Under the pieces are notes generated by a model, which was given only the letters and a program-made list of their open reading frames with translations, searched no databases and was not told the origin of the DNA. This document shows positions 35,978 to 45,241 of a stretch of DNA of 64,000 nt, piece by piece. Each line of letters starts with the position of its first letter. Position 1 is the stretch's first letter. This stretch comes from Pseudomonas sp. B33.4 (GTDB taxonomy: Bacteria; Pseudomonadota; Gammaproteobacteria; Pseudomonadales; Pseudomonadaceae), in NCBI RefSeq assembly GCF_034555375.1, contig NZ_CP140706.1, positions 487,001 to 551,000 of the forward strand. Direction: 5' to 3'. The position numbers and the translations under genes are program-made.

Positions 35978-37039
35978 TTGCGGGTACTGCTGATCAAGAC
36001 TTCATCGCTGGGCGACGTGATTCATGCGTTGCCGGCGCTGACCGACGCCGCCCGGGCCATTCCCGGAATCAAATTCGACTGGGTCGTGGAAGAAGGCTTT
36101 GCCGAGATCCCGACCTGGCACCCAGCCGTCGACAAAGTGATTCCGGTGGCGATCCGCCGCTGGCGCAAGAACATCTGGAAAACCATCACCAGCGGCGAGT
36201 GGAAACGCTTCAAGCAAAGCGTGCGCGCCAACAAATACGACTTGGTGATCGACGCCCAAGGCCTGCTGAAAAGTGCCTGGCTGACCCGTTACGTCAAAGC
36301 GCCAGTGGCCGGTCTCGATAAAGGTTCGGCCCGCGAGCCGATGGCCGCGCATTTTTACCATCGCAAACTGGCCGTGGCCCGTGGTCAACACGCCGTCGAG
36401 CGCGTTCGCCAACTGTTCGCCATCGCCCTTGGATACGACCTGCCCAAAGGCCTCGGTGATTACGGCCTCAATGTCGAACGTCTGGTCGAGTTGCCGCGCA
36501 AAAATGCTTTTGTGGTGTTCCTGCACGGCACTACGTGGGACACCAAACACTGGCCGGAAAGTTACTGGCGTGAACTGACCGAACGCGTCGGTTACCTCGG
36601 CGTCGGCGTCAAGCTGCCGTGGGGCAACCCGCAGGAAAAGGCTCGCGCTGAACGTATCTCCGCCGGCTTCAAGCACGCCGAAGTCCTGCCGAAACTCAAT
36701 CTGGCCGGCGTCGGCAAAGTCCTCGCCGGGGCGCAAGCGTGCGTGGCTGTGGACACCGGTCTCGGCCACTTGGCCGCCGCGCTGGATGTGCCGACCATCT
36801 CGCTGTTCGGCCCGACCAACCCGGGCCTGACCGGAGCCTACGGCAAATTGCAGATTCACCTGGCCAGCGACTTCCCGTGCGCGCCGTGCCTGCAAAAGAA
36901 ATGTACCTATCAACCGACCGCGCAGGATGCCCGTCAGTTTGACCTGAAGCGTGAACAGCCGCTGTGCTTCACGCGACTGAACCCCGAGCGTGTCGCCAGC
37001 CGACTGAGCACGTTGTTAATGGCTGAGGAGCTGCGCTGA
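35978..37039 (+). CDS. waaC: ADP-heptose:LPS heptosyltransferase I
   Basis: Adds the first heptose to Kdo2-lipid A. 353 residues, GT9 family, beginning (TTG start) MRVLLIKTSSLGDVIHALPA, which is diagnostic. Further landmarks are HGTTWDTKHWPESYW (about 186-200) and AVDTGLGHLAAALDVPTISL near 255-274. The TTG at 35978 has GAGG about 10 nt upstream, inside the waaF end. Its stop overlaps the waaG start (TGATG). Confidence 0.95.
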   Translation: MRVLLIKTSSLGDVIHALPALTDAARAIPGIKFDWVVEEGFAEIPTWHPAVDKVIPVAIRRWRKNIWKTITSGEWKRFKQSVRANKYDLVIDAQGLLKSAWLTRYVKAPVAGLDKGSAREPMAAHFYHRKLAVARGQHAVERVRQLFAIALGYDLPKGLGDYGLNVERLVELPRKNAFVVFLHGTTWDTKHWPESYWRELTERVGYLGVGVKLPWGNPQEKARAERISAGFKHAEVLPKLNLAGVGKVLAGAQACVAVDTGLGHLAAALDVPTISLFGPTNPGLTGAYGKLQIHLASDFPCAPCLQKKCTYQPTAQDARQFDLKREQPLCFTRLNPERVASRLSTLLMAEELR

Positions 37040-38160
37040 TGCAATTGGCATTCGTCCTGTACAAATATTTCCCGTTCGGTGGCTTGCAGCGCGACTTCAT
37101 GCGCATCGCCCTCGAATGTCAGAAGCGCGGTCACCAGATCCGCGTTTACACGTTGATCTGGGAAGGCGACGTGCCGCCCGGTTTCGAAGTGCTGGTGGCG
37201 CCGGTCAAAGCGTTCTTCAATCACCGTCGCAACGAAAAGCTCAGTGCGTGGATGGAAGCGGATCTGGCCAAGCGCCCGGTGGATCGCCTGATCGGTTTCA
37301 ACAAGATGCCGGGGCTGGACGTTTATTACGCCGCCGACGGCTGCTTCGAAGACAAGGCGCAGAACCTGCGCCACTCGCTGTACCGTCGCTGGGGCCGCTA
37401 TCGCCACTTCGCCGAGTACGAGCGCGCGGTGTTCGCCAAAGACGCGAAGACCGAAGTGCTGATGATTTCCGAAGTGCAGCAGCCGCTGTTCATCAAGCAT
37501 TACGACACGCCGCTCGAGCGCTTCCACTTGCTGCCGCCGGGCATCGCTCAGGATCGCCGCCGTCCGGCAGATGCTGACGAAATCCGCGCCGCTTTCCGCG
37601 CCGAATTCAATCTGAAGGACGACGAACTGCTGCTGGTGCAGATCGGTTCCGGCTTCAAGACCAAGGGCGTTGATCGCAGCCTGAAAGCGCTGGCCGCCTT
37701 GCCCGCCGAACTGAAGAAACGCACCCGGCTGTTTGTAATCGGCCAGGATGACCCCAAATTGTTCCAGATGCAGAGTGCAACTTTAGGTCTGGGCGACAAT
37801 GTGACGTTCCTCAAGGGCCGCAGCGATATTCCGCGTTTCCTGCTCGGTGCCGATCTGTTGATCCACCCGGCGTACAACGAAAACACCGGCACCGTATTGC
37901 TCGAAGCGCTGGTCGCTGGTTTGCCGGTGCTGGTCAGCGCGGTCTGCGGTTACGCCCATTACATTGCCGAGGCGGACGCCGGGCGAGTGCTGGACGAGCC
38001 GTTCGATCAAGCGCAACTGACGCAGTACCTGACTGAAATGTTGCATGACGACGGTGCACGCGCGGCCTGGAGCCGCAATGGTCTGGCCTTCGCCGAAATG
38101 GCCGACCTCTACAGCATGCCGCAGCATGCGGCCGATGTGATTCTGGCGGAGCACGCTTAA
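37039..38160 (+). CDS. waaG: LPS core glucosyltransferase/GalN-type transferase WaaG
   Basis: GT4 family enzyme adding the first hexose to heptose II of the core (N-acetylgalactosamine in P. aeruginosa). 373 residues: the N-terminal acceptor domain starts MQLAFVLYKYFPFGGLQRDF, then a donor-site loop GSGFKTKGVDRSL (about 204-216) and EALVAGLPVLVS (about 291-302). It overlaps waaC by one base and waaP by one base. Confidence 0.95.
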   Translation: MQLAFVLYKYFPFGGLQRDFMRIALECQKRGHQIRVYTLIWEGDVPPGFEVLVAPVKAFFNHRRNEKLSAWMEADLAKRPVDRLIGFNKMPGLDVYYAADGCFEDKAQNLRHSLYRRWGRYRHFAEYERAVFAKDAKTEVLMISEVQQPLFIKHYDTPLERFHLLPPGIAQDRRRPADADEIRAAFRAEFNLKDDELLLVQIGSGFKTKGVDRSLKALAALPAELKKRTRLFVIGQDDPKLFQMQSATLGLGDNVTFLKGRSDIPRFLLGADLLIHPAYNENTGTVLLEALVAGLPVLVSAVCGYAHYIAEADAGRVLDEPFDQAQLTQYLTEMLHDDGARAAWSRNGLAFAEMADLYSMPQHAADVILAEHA

Positions 38161-38966
38161 TGAAGTTGATGCTGGCTGAACCGTTCAAAAGCCTTTGGGC
38201 CGGGCGCGACCCGTTCGCCGAAGTCGAGGGCTTGCAGGGCGAGGTATACCGCGAGCTGGAAGCCCGCCGGACACTGCGCACGGAAGTCGACGGCAACGGA
38301 TTTTTCGTGAAGATCCACCGTGGCATCGGCTGGGGCGAAATCTTCAAAAACCTGCTGACCGCCAAGCTGCCGGTACTCGGCGCGGGTCAGGAATGGCAAG
38401 CCATCCAGCGTCTGCAAGAAGTCGGCGTGCCGACCATGACCGCTGTTGCCTACGGCGAGAAGGGCAGCAACCCGGCGGATCAGCATTCGTTCATCGTCAC
38501 CGAAGAACTGGCGCCGACCATCAGCCTCGAAGACTTCAGCATCGACTGGATCAAGCAGCCGCCCGAGCCGAAACTCAAGCGCGCGCTGATCGCTGAAGTC
38601 GCGCGCATGACCGGCATGATGCACCGCGCTGGCGTCAATCACCGCGACTGTTACATCTGCCACTTCCTGCTGCACACCGATAAACCGGTGATGCCGGAAG
38701 ATTTCAAACTGTCGGTGATCGACCTGCACCGTGCCCAGACCCGTGCGAAGATTACTCAGCGCTGGCGCAACAAGGATCTGGCGGCGCTGTACTTTTCCGC
38801 ACTGGATATCGGCCTGACCCGTCGCGACAAACTGCGTTTCCTCAAGGGCTATTTCCAGCAACCGCTGCGCCAGATCCTGGCGGAAGAAGCGCCGCTGCTG
38901 AGCTGGCTGGAAGGCAAGGCCAACAAACTCTATGCGCGTAAGCAGCGTTACGGGGATGCGCTCTGA
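38160..38966 (+). CDS. waaP: LPS core heptose I kinase WaaP
   Basis: Phosphorylates heptose I of the inner core, essential for outer-membrane integrity in P. aeruginosa. 268 residues with a eukaryotic-kinase-like fold: ATP-site lysine in FFVKIHRGIGWGE (K51) and catalytic loop VNHRDCYICHFLL with Asp163, then VIDLHRAQ as the metal-binding step. It overlaps waaG at its start and the next kinase gene at its end by one base each (TGATG). Confidence 0.95.
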   Translation: MKLMLAEPFKSLWAGRDPFAEVEGLQGEVYRELEARRTLRTEVDGNGFFVKIHRGIGWGEIFKNLLTAKLPVLGAGQEWQAIQRLQEVGVPTMTAVAYGEKGSNPADQHSFIVTEELAPTISLEDFSIDWIKQPPEPKLKRALIAEVARMTGMMHRAGVNHRDCYICHFLLHTDKPVMPEDFKLSVIDLHRAQTRAKITQRWRNKDLAALYFSALDIGLTRRDKLRFLKGYFQQPLRQILAEEAPLLSWLEGKANKLYARKQRYGDAL

Positions 38967-39700
38967 TGGCGGGTTGGACGCTTGAGCCGCAATACAGCGA
39001 GCTCGCCGAGGATTTTGGCAGTCTCCAGGCCGTATTCGCATTGCAAGGCGAACGCCTGACCCGCGACCCGCTGTCCGAAGTCATCCGCGTGCAGCGTAAC
39101 GGCGTCAACTATTACGTCAAACGCTATGTCGGTGCCGGTAAAGGCTTGCGTCGTTACCTCGGCAAACCGCGCGTAAAAATGGAATGGCAGAACCTCAAGC
39201 GTTTCGCCAAGTGGGGCATTCCTACCGCTGAAGTGGTGGCTTGGGGCCTGGAGCGTCGGGGTGCGGCGTATGACCGTGGCGCGATGATCACCCGCGAACT
39301 GCCGCACACCGAAGACCTCTCGGCGCTCGCCGAGCGCAAGGATCCGAAGCTCAAGGATGGCGCCTGGGTCGACGCTGTCAGTCGGCAACTGGCCGGTTAT
39401 ACCCGGACGATGCATGATCACCGATTTACCCATAACGATCTGAAATGGCGCAACCTGTTGATCGATGACCAGGCGCGGATATTTCTGATCGATTGCCCTA
39501 ACGGCGAGTTCTGGCGCGGCTTCTGGCTCAAGTATCGGATCACCAAGGATCTGGCCTGTCTCGATAAACTCGCCAAATACCACCTGTCCAATACCCAACG
39601 CCTGCGCTTCTACAAGCAATACCGCCAGTGCGATCGGCTTGATAGCGCCGACAAGAAACGGATTCGGCACGTGGTGAGATTTTTCGAGGGACGCGAATGA
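38966..39700 (+). CDS. InaA-family LPS core kinase (PA5008-like)
   Basis: 244 residues, kinase fold: YYVKRYVGAGKGLRRYLG carries the ATP-site lysine (about 50-67) and HDHRFTHNDLKWRNLL is the catalytic loop (about 149-164), followed by FLIDCPN. It is probably one of the enzymes that add further phosphates to inner-core heptose. It overlaps waaP by one base and the next gene by 4 bp (ATGA). Confidence 0.88.
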   Translation: MAGWTLEPQYSELAEDFGSLQAVFALQGERLTRDPLSEVIRVQRNGVNYYVKRYVGAGKGLRRYLGKPRVKMEWQNLKRFAKWGIPTAEVVAWGLERRGAAYDRGAMITRELPHTEDLSALAERKDPKLKDGAWVDAVSRQLAGYTRTMHDHRFTHNDLKWRNLLIDDQARIFLIDCPNGEFWRGFWLKYRITKDLACLDKLAKYHLSNTQRLRFYKQYRQCDRLDSADKKRIRHVVRFFEGRE

Positions 39701-40449
39701 CTGATTTTCTCGCTGCGGAAGACCGCGCACTGCTTGAGCGCCACGGGCTCGGCACTTTCGACGCACTGTGGGCCAAGCAGCTTGAAGCTGTGGACGAGCC
39801 CAATACCGCCCGTGGCGGCTGGAGCAGCGTCTTCCGTCTGGACCTGGAAGGGCAGGGCTATTACCTCAAACGTCAGAGCAACTACCTGACGCGTACCTTG
39901 CATGCACCTTTCGGCGAACCGAGTTTTGCTCGTGAGTTTCGCAACATCAGCCGTTATCGCAAACTTGGCATACCGGCGCTGCAAGCGGCGTTCTTCGGTG
40001 AGCGCAAGGTCGACGGCGAAGTCCGCGCGATCCTGCTGACCCGGGCACTCGATGGCTGGAATGATCTGGAGTCGCTGTTGCAGCGTTGGGCGCAACTCAG
40101 TGCTGCACAGCATTCAGCCATCCTCAAGGCTTGTGGATTGCTGGCTCGGCATCTGCACGGTGTGCGTCAGGTGCACGGCTGCTTCTATCCCAAGCATATT
40201 TTTCTGCGGGCAACCGGTGACGGGTATCAGGCGCAATTGATCGACCTGGAAAAAACCCGGCCTCTGTTGTTCGGCATGCGCGACCGGATCAAGGATCTGG
40301 AGCCGCTGCAACGTCGCGCACCGGAATGGAACGAGGCGCAACTGCGTGAGTTGCTGGCGGCTTATCTCGATCAGTCGACCGATAGCACGCTGCTCGACAG
40401 CTGGCTCGGCCGGTTGACCGCGCGCCGCAGTCACAAGGAGACGCGTTGA
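39697..40449 (+). CDS. InaA-family kinase-like protein (PA5007-like)
   Basis: 250 residues, related to the previous gene: GQGYYLKRQSNYLTRTLHAP supplies the ATP-site lysine (about 53-72). The catalytic loop is altered: LHGVRQVHGCFYPKHIFL (about 148-165) has Cys where the HxD-type Asp is expected, although LIDLEKTRP (about 176-184) keeps the metal-binding Asp. Activity on core heptose is inferred from position. It overlaps its neighbours on both sides. Confidence 0.85.
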   Translation: MTDFLAAEDRALLERHGLGTFDALWAKQLEAVDEPNTARGGWSSVFRLDLEGQGYYLKRQSNYLTRTLHAPFGEPSFAREFRNISRYRKLGIPALQAAFFGERKVDGEVRAILLTRALDGWNDLESLLQRWAQLSAAQHSAILKACGLLARHLHGVRQVHGCFYPKHIFLRATGDGYQAQLIDLEKTRPLLFGMRDRIKDLEPLQRRAPEWNEAQLRELLAAYLDQSTDSTLLDSWLGRLTARRSHKETR

Positions 40450-41900
40450 TGCAATTGTCCGAGCTGGCCACTGTCGGGCGAGCCCCGCAACTGCCGCTGA
40501 CAGTGACTCTGGCTGATGCCGCCGGGAGTGCGGATCTGCAGTTGCTGAGTCTGCTGCGAGTCCTGCCGGGGCAGCGTTACGTTGGCGCCGGTGTCTGGCG
40601 CGGCCGTCCGGTGCTGGCCAAATTGCTCGTTGGCGGCAAGGCAGCCCGGCACTTTCAGCGTGAGCTGGAAGGTGTGCGCTTGCTGGCTGCGCAAGGCATG
40701 ACGACGCCGTTGCTGCTGGCCGATGGTTTGAAGAATGGCGAGGGCGGCTGGCTGCTGTTCGATTACCTTGAAGGTGCCGAAAGTCTTGGTGATGCCTGGG
40801 CGAAAGTCGAGATGCTGCCGGTACTGGCCGACGAGCAATCGGCGGTGTTGGCCGAGGCGTTGGGCGCCATTGCCCGGTTGCACGGCAAGGGACTGTGGCA
40901 GGAAGACCTGCATCTGGACAATCTGCTGCGCCACGGCGGCCAGTTGTACTTGATCGACGGTGCCGGTATTTGTGCCGAGACCGCCGGCCAGCCGCTGTCG
41001 CGACAAAAAGTCCTGGAAAACCTCGGGGTGTTTTTCGCCCAGTTGCCCAAAACGCTGGAGCCTTTTACCGAAGAGCTTTTGGTGTATTACCTGTTGAGCA
41101 ACAGCGAGCACGCGTTGCCGCTGGAAGCCTTGCAGAAACAGATCGACAAAGTGCGCCGCTGGCGTTTGAAAGACTTTCTGATCAAGGTCGGTCGCGAGTG
41201 CACGCTGTTCAGTGTGCAGCGTGGGGCGTTCGCTCTGCGCGCGATCCGTCGCGAAGAAGAATCAGCCATGGTGCCGGTGCTGGAGCAGGCCGATGCGTTG
41301 CTCGATCAGGGCCATTTGTACAAGACCGGTGGTGCGGCAAGCGTCGGCAAGGTTCAGGCCGGTGAGCGCACGCTGGTGATCAAGCGCTACAACATCAAGG
41401 GCTTTGCGCATTGGCTCAAGCGTTTCTGGCGGCCGAGTCGGGCCTGGCATTCGTGGCGCGAAGGCAATCGCCTGGCGTTCCTTGGTATCGCCACGCCCAA
41501 ACCGCTGGCGGTGCTGGAAAAGCGCTTTTTGTGGCTGCGCAGTCGTGCGTATCTGGTAACCGAGTTCCTGCCGGGGCCGGACATCATCGAGCGCTTTGCG
41601 CCGTATGTGGAACATGGCGATGCGCCGGAAGCGGAGTTGCAGGCGCTGGACCAGTTGTTCGCGCGCTTGATTGACGAGCGCATCAGCCATGGCGACTTCA
41701 AGGGACACAACCTGTTCTGGCAGCAGGATCGCTGGGCGCTGATCGACCTGGATTCGATGTGTCAGCATGGATCTATCGGCAGTTTCGCTCCGGCCTATGC
41801 CCGAGACCGTGCGCGATTCATGCGCAACTGGCCTGAAAGCAGCGTGCTGTATCAGATTATTGATCAGCGTTTGCCGAGAGACATTTCCAGCGCGGCCTGA
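40449..41900 (+). CDS. tandem kinase-fold protein of the LPS core cluster (PA5006-like)
   Basis: 483 residues made of two kinase-like halves. The first has LHGKGLWQEDLHLDNLL (about 142-158) followed by YLIDGAGI. The second has TLVIKRYNIKGFAHWLKRFW with an ATP-site lysine (about 309-328), RISHGDFKGHNLFW (about 411-424) and LIDLDSM. Both keep a recognisable catalytic loop, so both may be active. The ATG at 40449 shares bases with the previous stop (TGATG); a TTG one codon earlier is less likely. Last gene of the overlapping kinase series. Confidence 0.88.
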   Translation: MQLSELATVGRAPQLPLTVTLADAAGSADLQLLSLLRVLPGQRYVGAGVWRGRPVLAKLLVGGKAARHFQRELEGVRLLAAQGMTTPLLLADGLKNGEGGWLLFDYLEGAESLGDAWAKVEMLPVLADEQSAVLAEALGAIARLHGKGLWQEDLHLDNLLRHGGQLYLIDGAGICAETAGQPLSRQKVLENLGVFFAQLPKTLEPFTEELLVYYLLSNSEHALPLEALQKQIDKVRRWRLKDFLIKVGRECTLFSVQRGAFALRAIRREEESAMVPVLEQADALLDQGHLYKTGGAASVGKVQAGERTLVIKRYNIKGFAHWLKRFWRPSRAWHSWREGNRLAFLGIATPKPLAVLEKRFLWLRSRAYLVTEFLPGPDIIERFAPYVEHGDAPEAELQALDQLFARLIDERISHGDFKGHNLFWQQDRWALIDLDSMCQHGSIGSFAPAYARDRARFMRNWPESSVLYQIIDQRLPRDISSAA

Positions 41901-42024
41901 GTCAAATAACTGCAGCAGTGGAGGACAAGATTCAGCGACTTGTCCTACAGCCTCTCCAGAAGCCATGAACTGTGCGCCGTTCAGCCCCGATGCTAATTTG
42001 CCCAACGACCTTGGAGGGCGAATT

Positions 42025-42360
42025 TTGACGATCAAACAGGCTGTGACGCTAAGCGTATTTTCATGGGTTCTGGCTGGCTGTGGCAGTGTGATGACCGTCT
42101 TGCAGGACGATGCCGACGTGGCGCGGGACATGCGCAAGCAAAAAACCTACTGCCAATCCATTCCGCGGATTTACAGCGGTCTGGCCTTTGATTTCTGCGT
42201 ATTGAATGCGCCTCCTGATCCCAGCGGGTTTCTCGTGCCATTCGTGCTGCTGGACCTGCCATTGTCCGGTGTATTCGATACAGTAGCGCTGCCCTATACG
42301 GTTTATCGTCAGGTCACCGACGGCAACCTTGGTATTTACTGGCGCAAGGGCGGTTATTGA
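42025..42360 (+). CDS. YceK/YidQ-type lipoprotein
   Basis: 111 residues from a TTG start with GGAGGG 8-13 nt upstream. The N-terminal hydrophobic segment ends in the lipobox LAGC, so Cys18 should be lipidated. The mature part has the short motif set CQSIPRIYSGLAFDFC and LLDLPLSGVFDTVALPYT, typical of YceK/YidQ outer-membrane or periplasmic lipoproteins, whose function is unknown. The gap before it (41901-42024) shows nothing else. Confidence 0.85.
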   Translation: MTIKQAVTLSVFSWVLAGCGSVMTVLQDDADVARDMRKQKTYCQSIPRIYSGLAFDFCVLNAPPDPSGFLVPFVLLDLPLSGVFDTVALPYTVYRQVTDGNLGIYWRKGGY

Positions 42361-42531
42361 GGCACAGGGCAAGGTTTCTCCAAACCATTCACCCTGGGGC
42401 AATCGCGCAGGGTAATTCCCCACTCGTTTACGCTATAATCCCGCCCTTTAGCTGTCACTCGCCCTGTGCGAGGGCACATCAATATTCAAGGCGCATCGCG
42501 CCTGCACGCAGACTAAAGAGGCTAGACCCCT
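42361..42531 (+). promoter_or_regulatory. leader and possible promoter of the carbamoyltransferase gene
   Basis: TATAAT at 42434-42439 is a perfect -10 hexamer, but no good -35 lies 16-18 bp upstream. It is followed by two small hairpins, CTCGC/GCGAG and GGCGC/GCGCC, within an 80-90 nt untranslated leader ahead of a GTG start. Confidence 0.45.
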
Positions 42532-44286
42532 GTGGCATTGACGATTCTTGGCCTGTCCGGCGCCCTTAGCCATGACCCTTCAGCAGCCTTGTACATCGAC
42601 GGCAAGCTGGTGGCGGCGGCTGAAGAAGAGCGTTTCGTACGTGATAAGCATGCAAAGAACCGCATGCCCTACGAATCGGCGAAGTTCTGTCTTGAACAGG
42701 CCGGCATCAAGCCGTCCGATGTTGACGTGGTTGCGATTCCATTTGCCCCGATCAGCCTGTTCGGCAAGGCGCGCTGGCACTACGCCAAGCGTTACTGGTA
42801 TGCACCGGATCGTGCCCTTGATGCGATCCTGATGGGCAACCGTCGCTACAAGCGCTATCGCAACAAGATCGTCTGGTGCCTTGAACAACTGGGTTTCGAT
42901 CCGAAAAAGATCAAGATCGAACCGGTCGAGCATCACCTCGCTCACGCCTCCAGCGCTTACCACTGCTCCGGTTTTAAAGAAAAAACCGCGATCCTCGGTA
43001 TCGACGGCAAGGGTGAGTACGCCACGACTTTCTTCGGCTACGGCGAAAACGGCAAGATTCACAAGATCAAGGAATTCTTCGATCCGGACTCCCTCGGCGG
43101 CCTGTACGGCGCGATCACCGAGTTCCTCGGTTTCGAGATGCTCGACGGTGAGTTCAAGGTCATGGGCATGGCGCCGTACGGCGACGCCAGCAAGTATGAC
43201 TTTTCGCGTCTGGCCTCGTTCGAGAATGGTGAGCTGGTGATCAACACCGACTACGCCAATGTCATCGGCCTGCGTCGCTACAAAGAGAAGGGCAAAGGCT
43301 TCTACTTCTCGCCGAAGCTGATCGAATGGCTGGGTCCGAAGCGCGAAGGCGACATCGCTGACGAACCGTACATCCATTACGCCGCGAGCATGCAAGCACT
43401 GTTCGAGAAACTGGCATTGCAGATGATCGACCACTACCTGGGCGACGTGCTCAAGGAAACCGGTAAGCTGGCATTCGCCGGTGGCTGTGCGTTGAACGTC
43501 AAACTGAACCAGAAAATCATCGCTCGCGACGACATCAAAGAGCTGTTCGTGCAACCGGCATCCGGCGATGCCGGCACTGCGGTCGGCGCCGCTGCCTACG
43601 TGTCGCACGCACGTGGCGTGCCGGTCGAGAAGATGGAACACGTCTACCTCGGCCCGTCGTACAGCAACGAAGACGTGATTGCCGCCTGCGCGCGTCACGA
43701 GAGCAAGCCGACCTGGCGCAAGCTCGACAACATGCCTGAGCAGATCGCCAAAATCATGGTCGATGGCAACCCGGTGGCCTGGTTCCAGGGGCGCATGGAG
43801 TTCGGCCCGCGTGCATTGGGTGGTCGTTCGATCATCGGTTGCCCGAGCGTGGCTGGCGTGGCTGACCGCATCAACCACCAGATCAAGTTCCGCGAGCGCT
43901 GGAGGCCTTTCTGCCCGTCGATGCTCGACACCGTTGCGCCACAGATGATCAAGATCGATCACCCGGCACCGTTCATGACCTTCACCTTCGAAGTGGCGGA
44001 AGAGTGGAAGACCCGCGTACCGGAAGTTGTCCACGAAGATGGCACCTCTCGTGCCCAGGTGCTCAAGCGTGAATACAACCCGCGCTATTACGACATGATG
44101 AAGGCGCTGGAAAACCTGACCGGCAACGGCGTATCGCTGAACACCTCGCTCAACCGTCGTGGCGAACCGATGATCTGCTCGCCAACCGACGCGCTGAACA
44201 TGTTTTTCGGTTCTGACCTGGAATACCTGATCATGGAAGATATTCTGGTCGTAAAAGAGGGTGTAAAAGGATACGAACTTGACTGA
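42532..44286 (+). CDS. carbamoyltransferase (NodU/TobZ family), LPS core
   Basis: 584 residues, the family's usual length. The N-terminal Kae1-like fold starts ILGLSGALSHDPSAAL and has the metal-binding HHLAHASSAYHCSGF (about 131-145) and GIDGKGEYAT. The C-terminal YrdC-like-associated domain has GRMEFGPRALGGRSI (about 420-434). It transfers a carbamoyl group from carbamoyl phosphate. The P. aeruginosa equivalent, PA5005, is in the same core cluster, whose heptose II carries a carbamoyl group, so that is the likely role. GTG start with GAGG about 11 nt upstream; the stop lies inside the next gene. Confidence 0.92.
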   Translation: MALTILGLSGALSHDPSAALYIDGKLVAAAEEERFVRDKHAKNRMPYESAKFCLEQAGIKPSDVDVVAIPFAPISLFGKARWHYAKRYWYAPDRALDAILMGNRRYKRYRNKIVWCLEQLGFDPKKIKIEPVEHHLAHASSAYHCSGFKEKTAILGIDGKGEYATTFFGYGENGKIHKIKEFFDPDSLGGLYGAITEFLGFEMLDGEFKVMGMAPYGDASKYDFSRLASFENGELVINTDYANVIGLRRYKEKGKGFYFSPKLIEWLGPKREGDIADEPYIHYAASMQALFEKLALQMIDHYLGDVLKETGKLAFAGGCALNVKLNQKIIARDDIKELFVQPASGDAGTAVGAAAYVSHARGVPVEKMEHVYLGPSYSNEDVIAACARHESKPTWRKLDNMPEQIAKIMVDGNPVAWFQGRMEFGPRALGGRSIIGCPSVAGVADRINHQIKFRERWRPFCPSMLDTVAPQMIKIDHPAPFMTFTFEVAEEWKTRVPEVVHEDGTSRAQVLKREYNPRYYDMMKALENLTGNGVSLNTSLNRRGEPMICSPTDALNMFFGSDLEYLIMEDILVVKEGVKGYELD

Positions 44287-45187
44287 AACACTGATCAGCG
44301 TCGTCATTCCGGTTTACAACTATGCGCGAACCCTGCCACGTGCAGTGGAGTCGGTGTTGGCGCAGTTGGATGAAACGACGGCGGATCTGCTGGTCATCGA
44401 CGATGGGTCGACGGACGATACGCCTGAGGTGGTCGAAAAACTCCTGCTCAAGCATGGCAGGCGTTTTCGCGCGCTGCGCAAAGCCAATGGCGGATTGTCG
44501 TCGGTGCGCAATCGTGGGCTTGAGGAGACGACCGGGCAGTATCTGGTATTCCTCGACTCCGATGACGAAATGGCTCCCGGCGCACTGGCTGCGCTTTCTG
44601 AGCATATTGCCAGTCATCCGCACAGCCTGATGGTGATCGGTGCACACTGGTCGGTGTTCGCTGACGGGCGACGCAGCTTGCAGGCAGCCAAGCCGTTGCC
44701 TCTGACGCCGCGGCAGCGCTTGCAGGGCTACCTGTTGAGCAAGACGGTATCGATTTCAAACGGTGCCTGCGCGATGCATCGTGATGTGTTCGTTCTGGGC
44801 AATTACCCGGAACATTTGCGCAACGTCGAGGATTTGCCAGTGTTTGCCCAAGTGCTGGCGCGCTATCCCTGTACCGTTCTGGACAAGCCTTTGGCGCTGA
44901 TCTACAAACATGCCGACAGCATGCGCCATGATTTGCGCCAAAGCCTTGCCGCTGGTACGGAGCAGGTCGTCAGCGAAGTCTTTTCCAGTCGACGAATGCC
45001 CGACGAAATGAGTGATTTGCGCCAGGCCTTTCTGGCGCAGCGCTGCTTGTCGTTGTTTCGTGACTGTTATTCCCATGGCGAGTACAAGCTGGCCAAGTCA
45101 TTCTATTTTCAGGCCTTGCGCGCAGACTGGCGGACGTTTTCGCGTTGGTCATACACGCGCAAGGCGTTGAGGTTGCTGTTTCGGTAA
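44279..45187 (+). CDS. family 2 glycosyltransferase
   Basis: 302 residues, GT-A fold: ISVVIPVYNYARTLPRAVES (about 6-25), VIDDGSTDDTPEVVE (about 38-52), GGLSSVRNRGLEE (about 69-81) and the metal site FLDSDDEM (about 89-96). It should add a sugar to the LPS core or a related surface glycan from a nucleotide-sugar donor; the sugar is unknown. TTG start at 44279, overlapping the carbamoyltransferase by 8 bp, with AAAGG upstream. Confidence 0.9.
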   Translation: MTETLISVVIPVYNYARTLPRAVESVLAQLDETTADLLVIDDGSTDDTPEVVEKLLLKHGRRFRALRKANGGLSSVRNRGLEETTGQYLVFLDSDDEMAPGALAALSEHIASHPHSLMVIGAHWSVFADGRRSLQAAKPLPLTPRQRLQGYLLSKTVSISNGACAMHRDVFVLGNYPEHLRNVEDLPVFAQVLARYPCTVLDKPLALIYKHADSMRHDLRQSLAAGTEQVVSEVFSSRRMPDEMSDLRQAFLAQRCLSLFRDCYSHGEYKLAKSFYFQALRADWRTFSRWSYTRKALRLLFR

Positions 45188-45241
45188 GCGGGTCGCGCTG
45201 ATGTGTGCGTACCTTGTAACGAGTGTCGATGAGGTGGCTGG

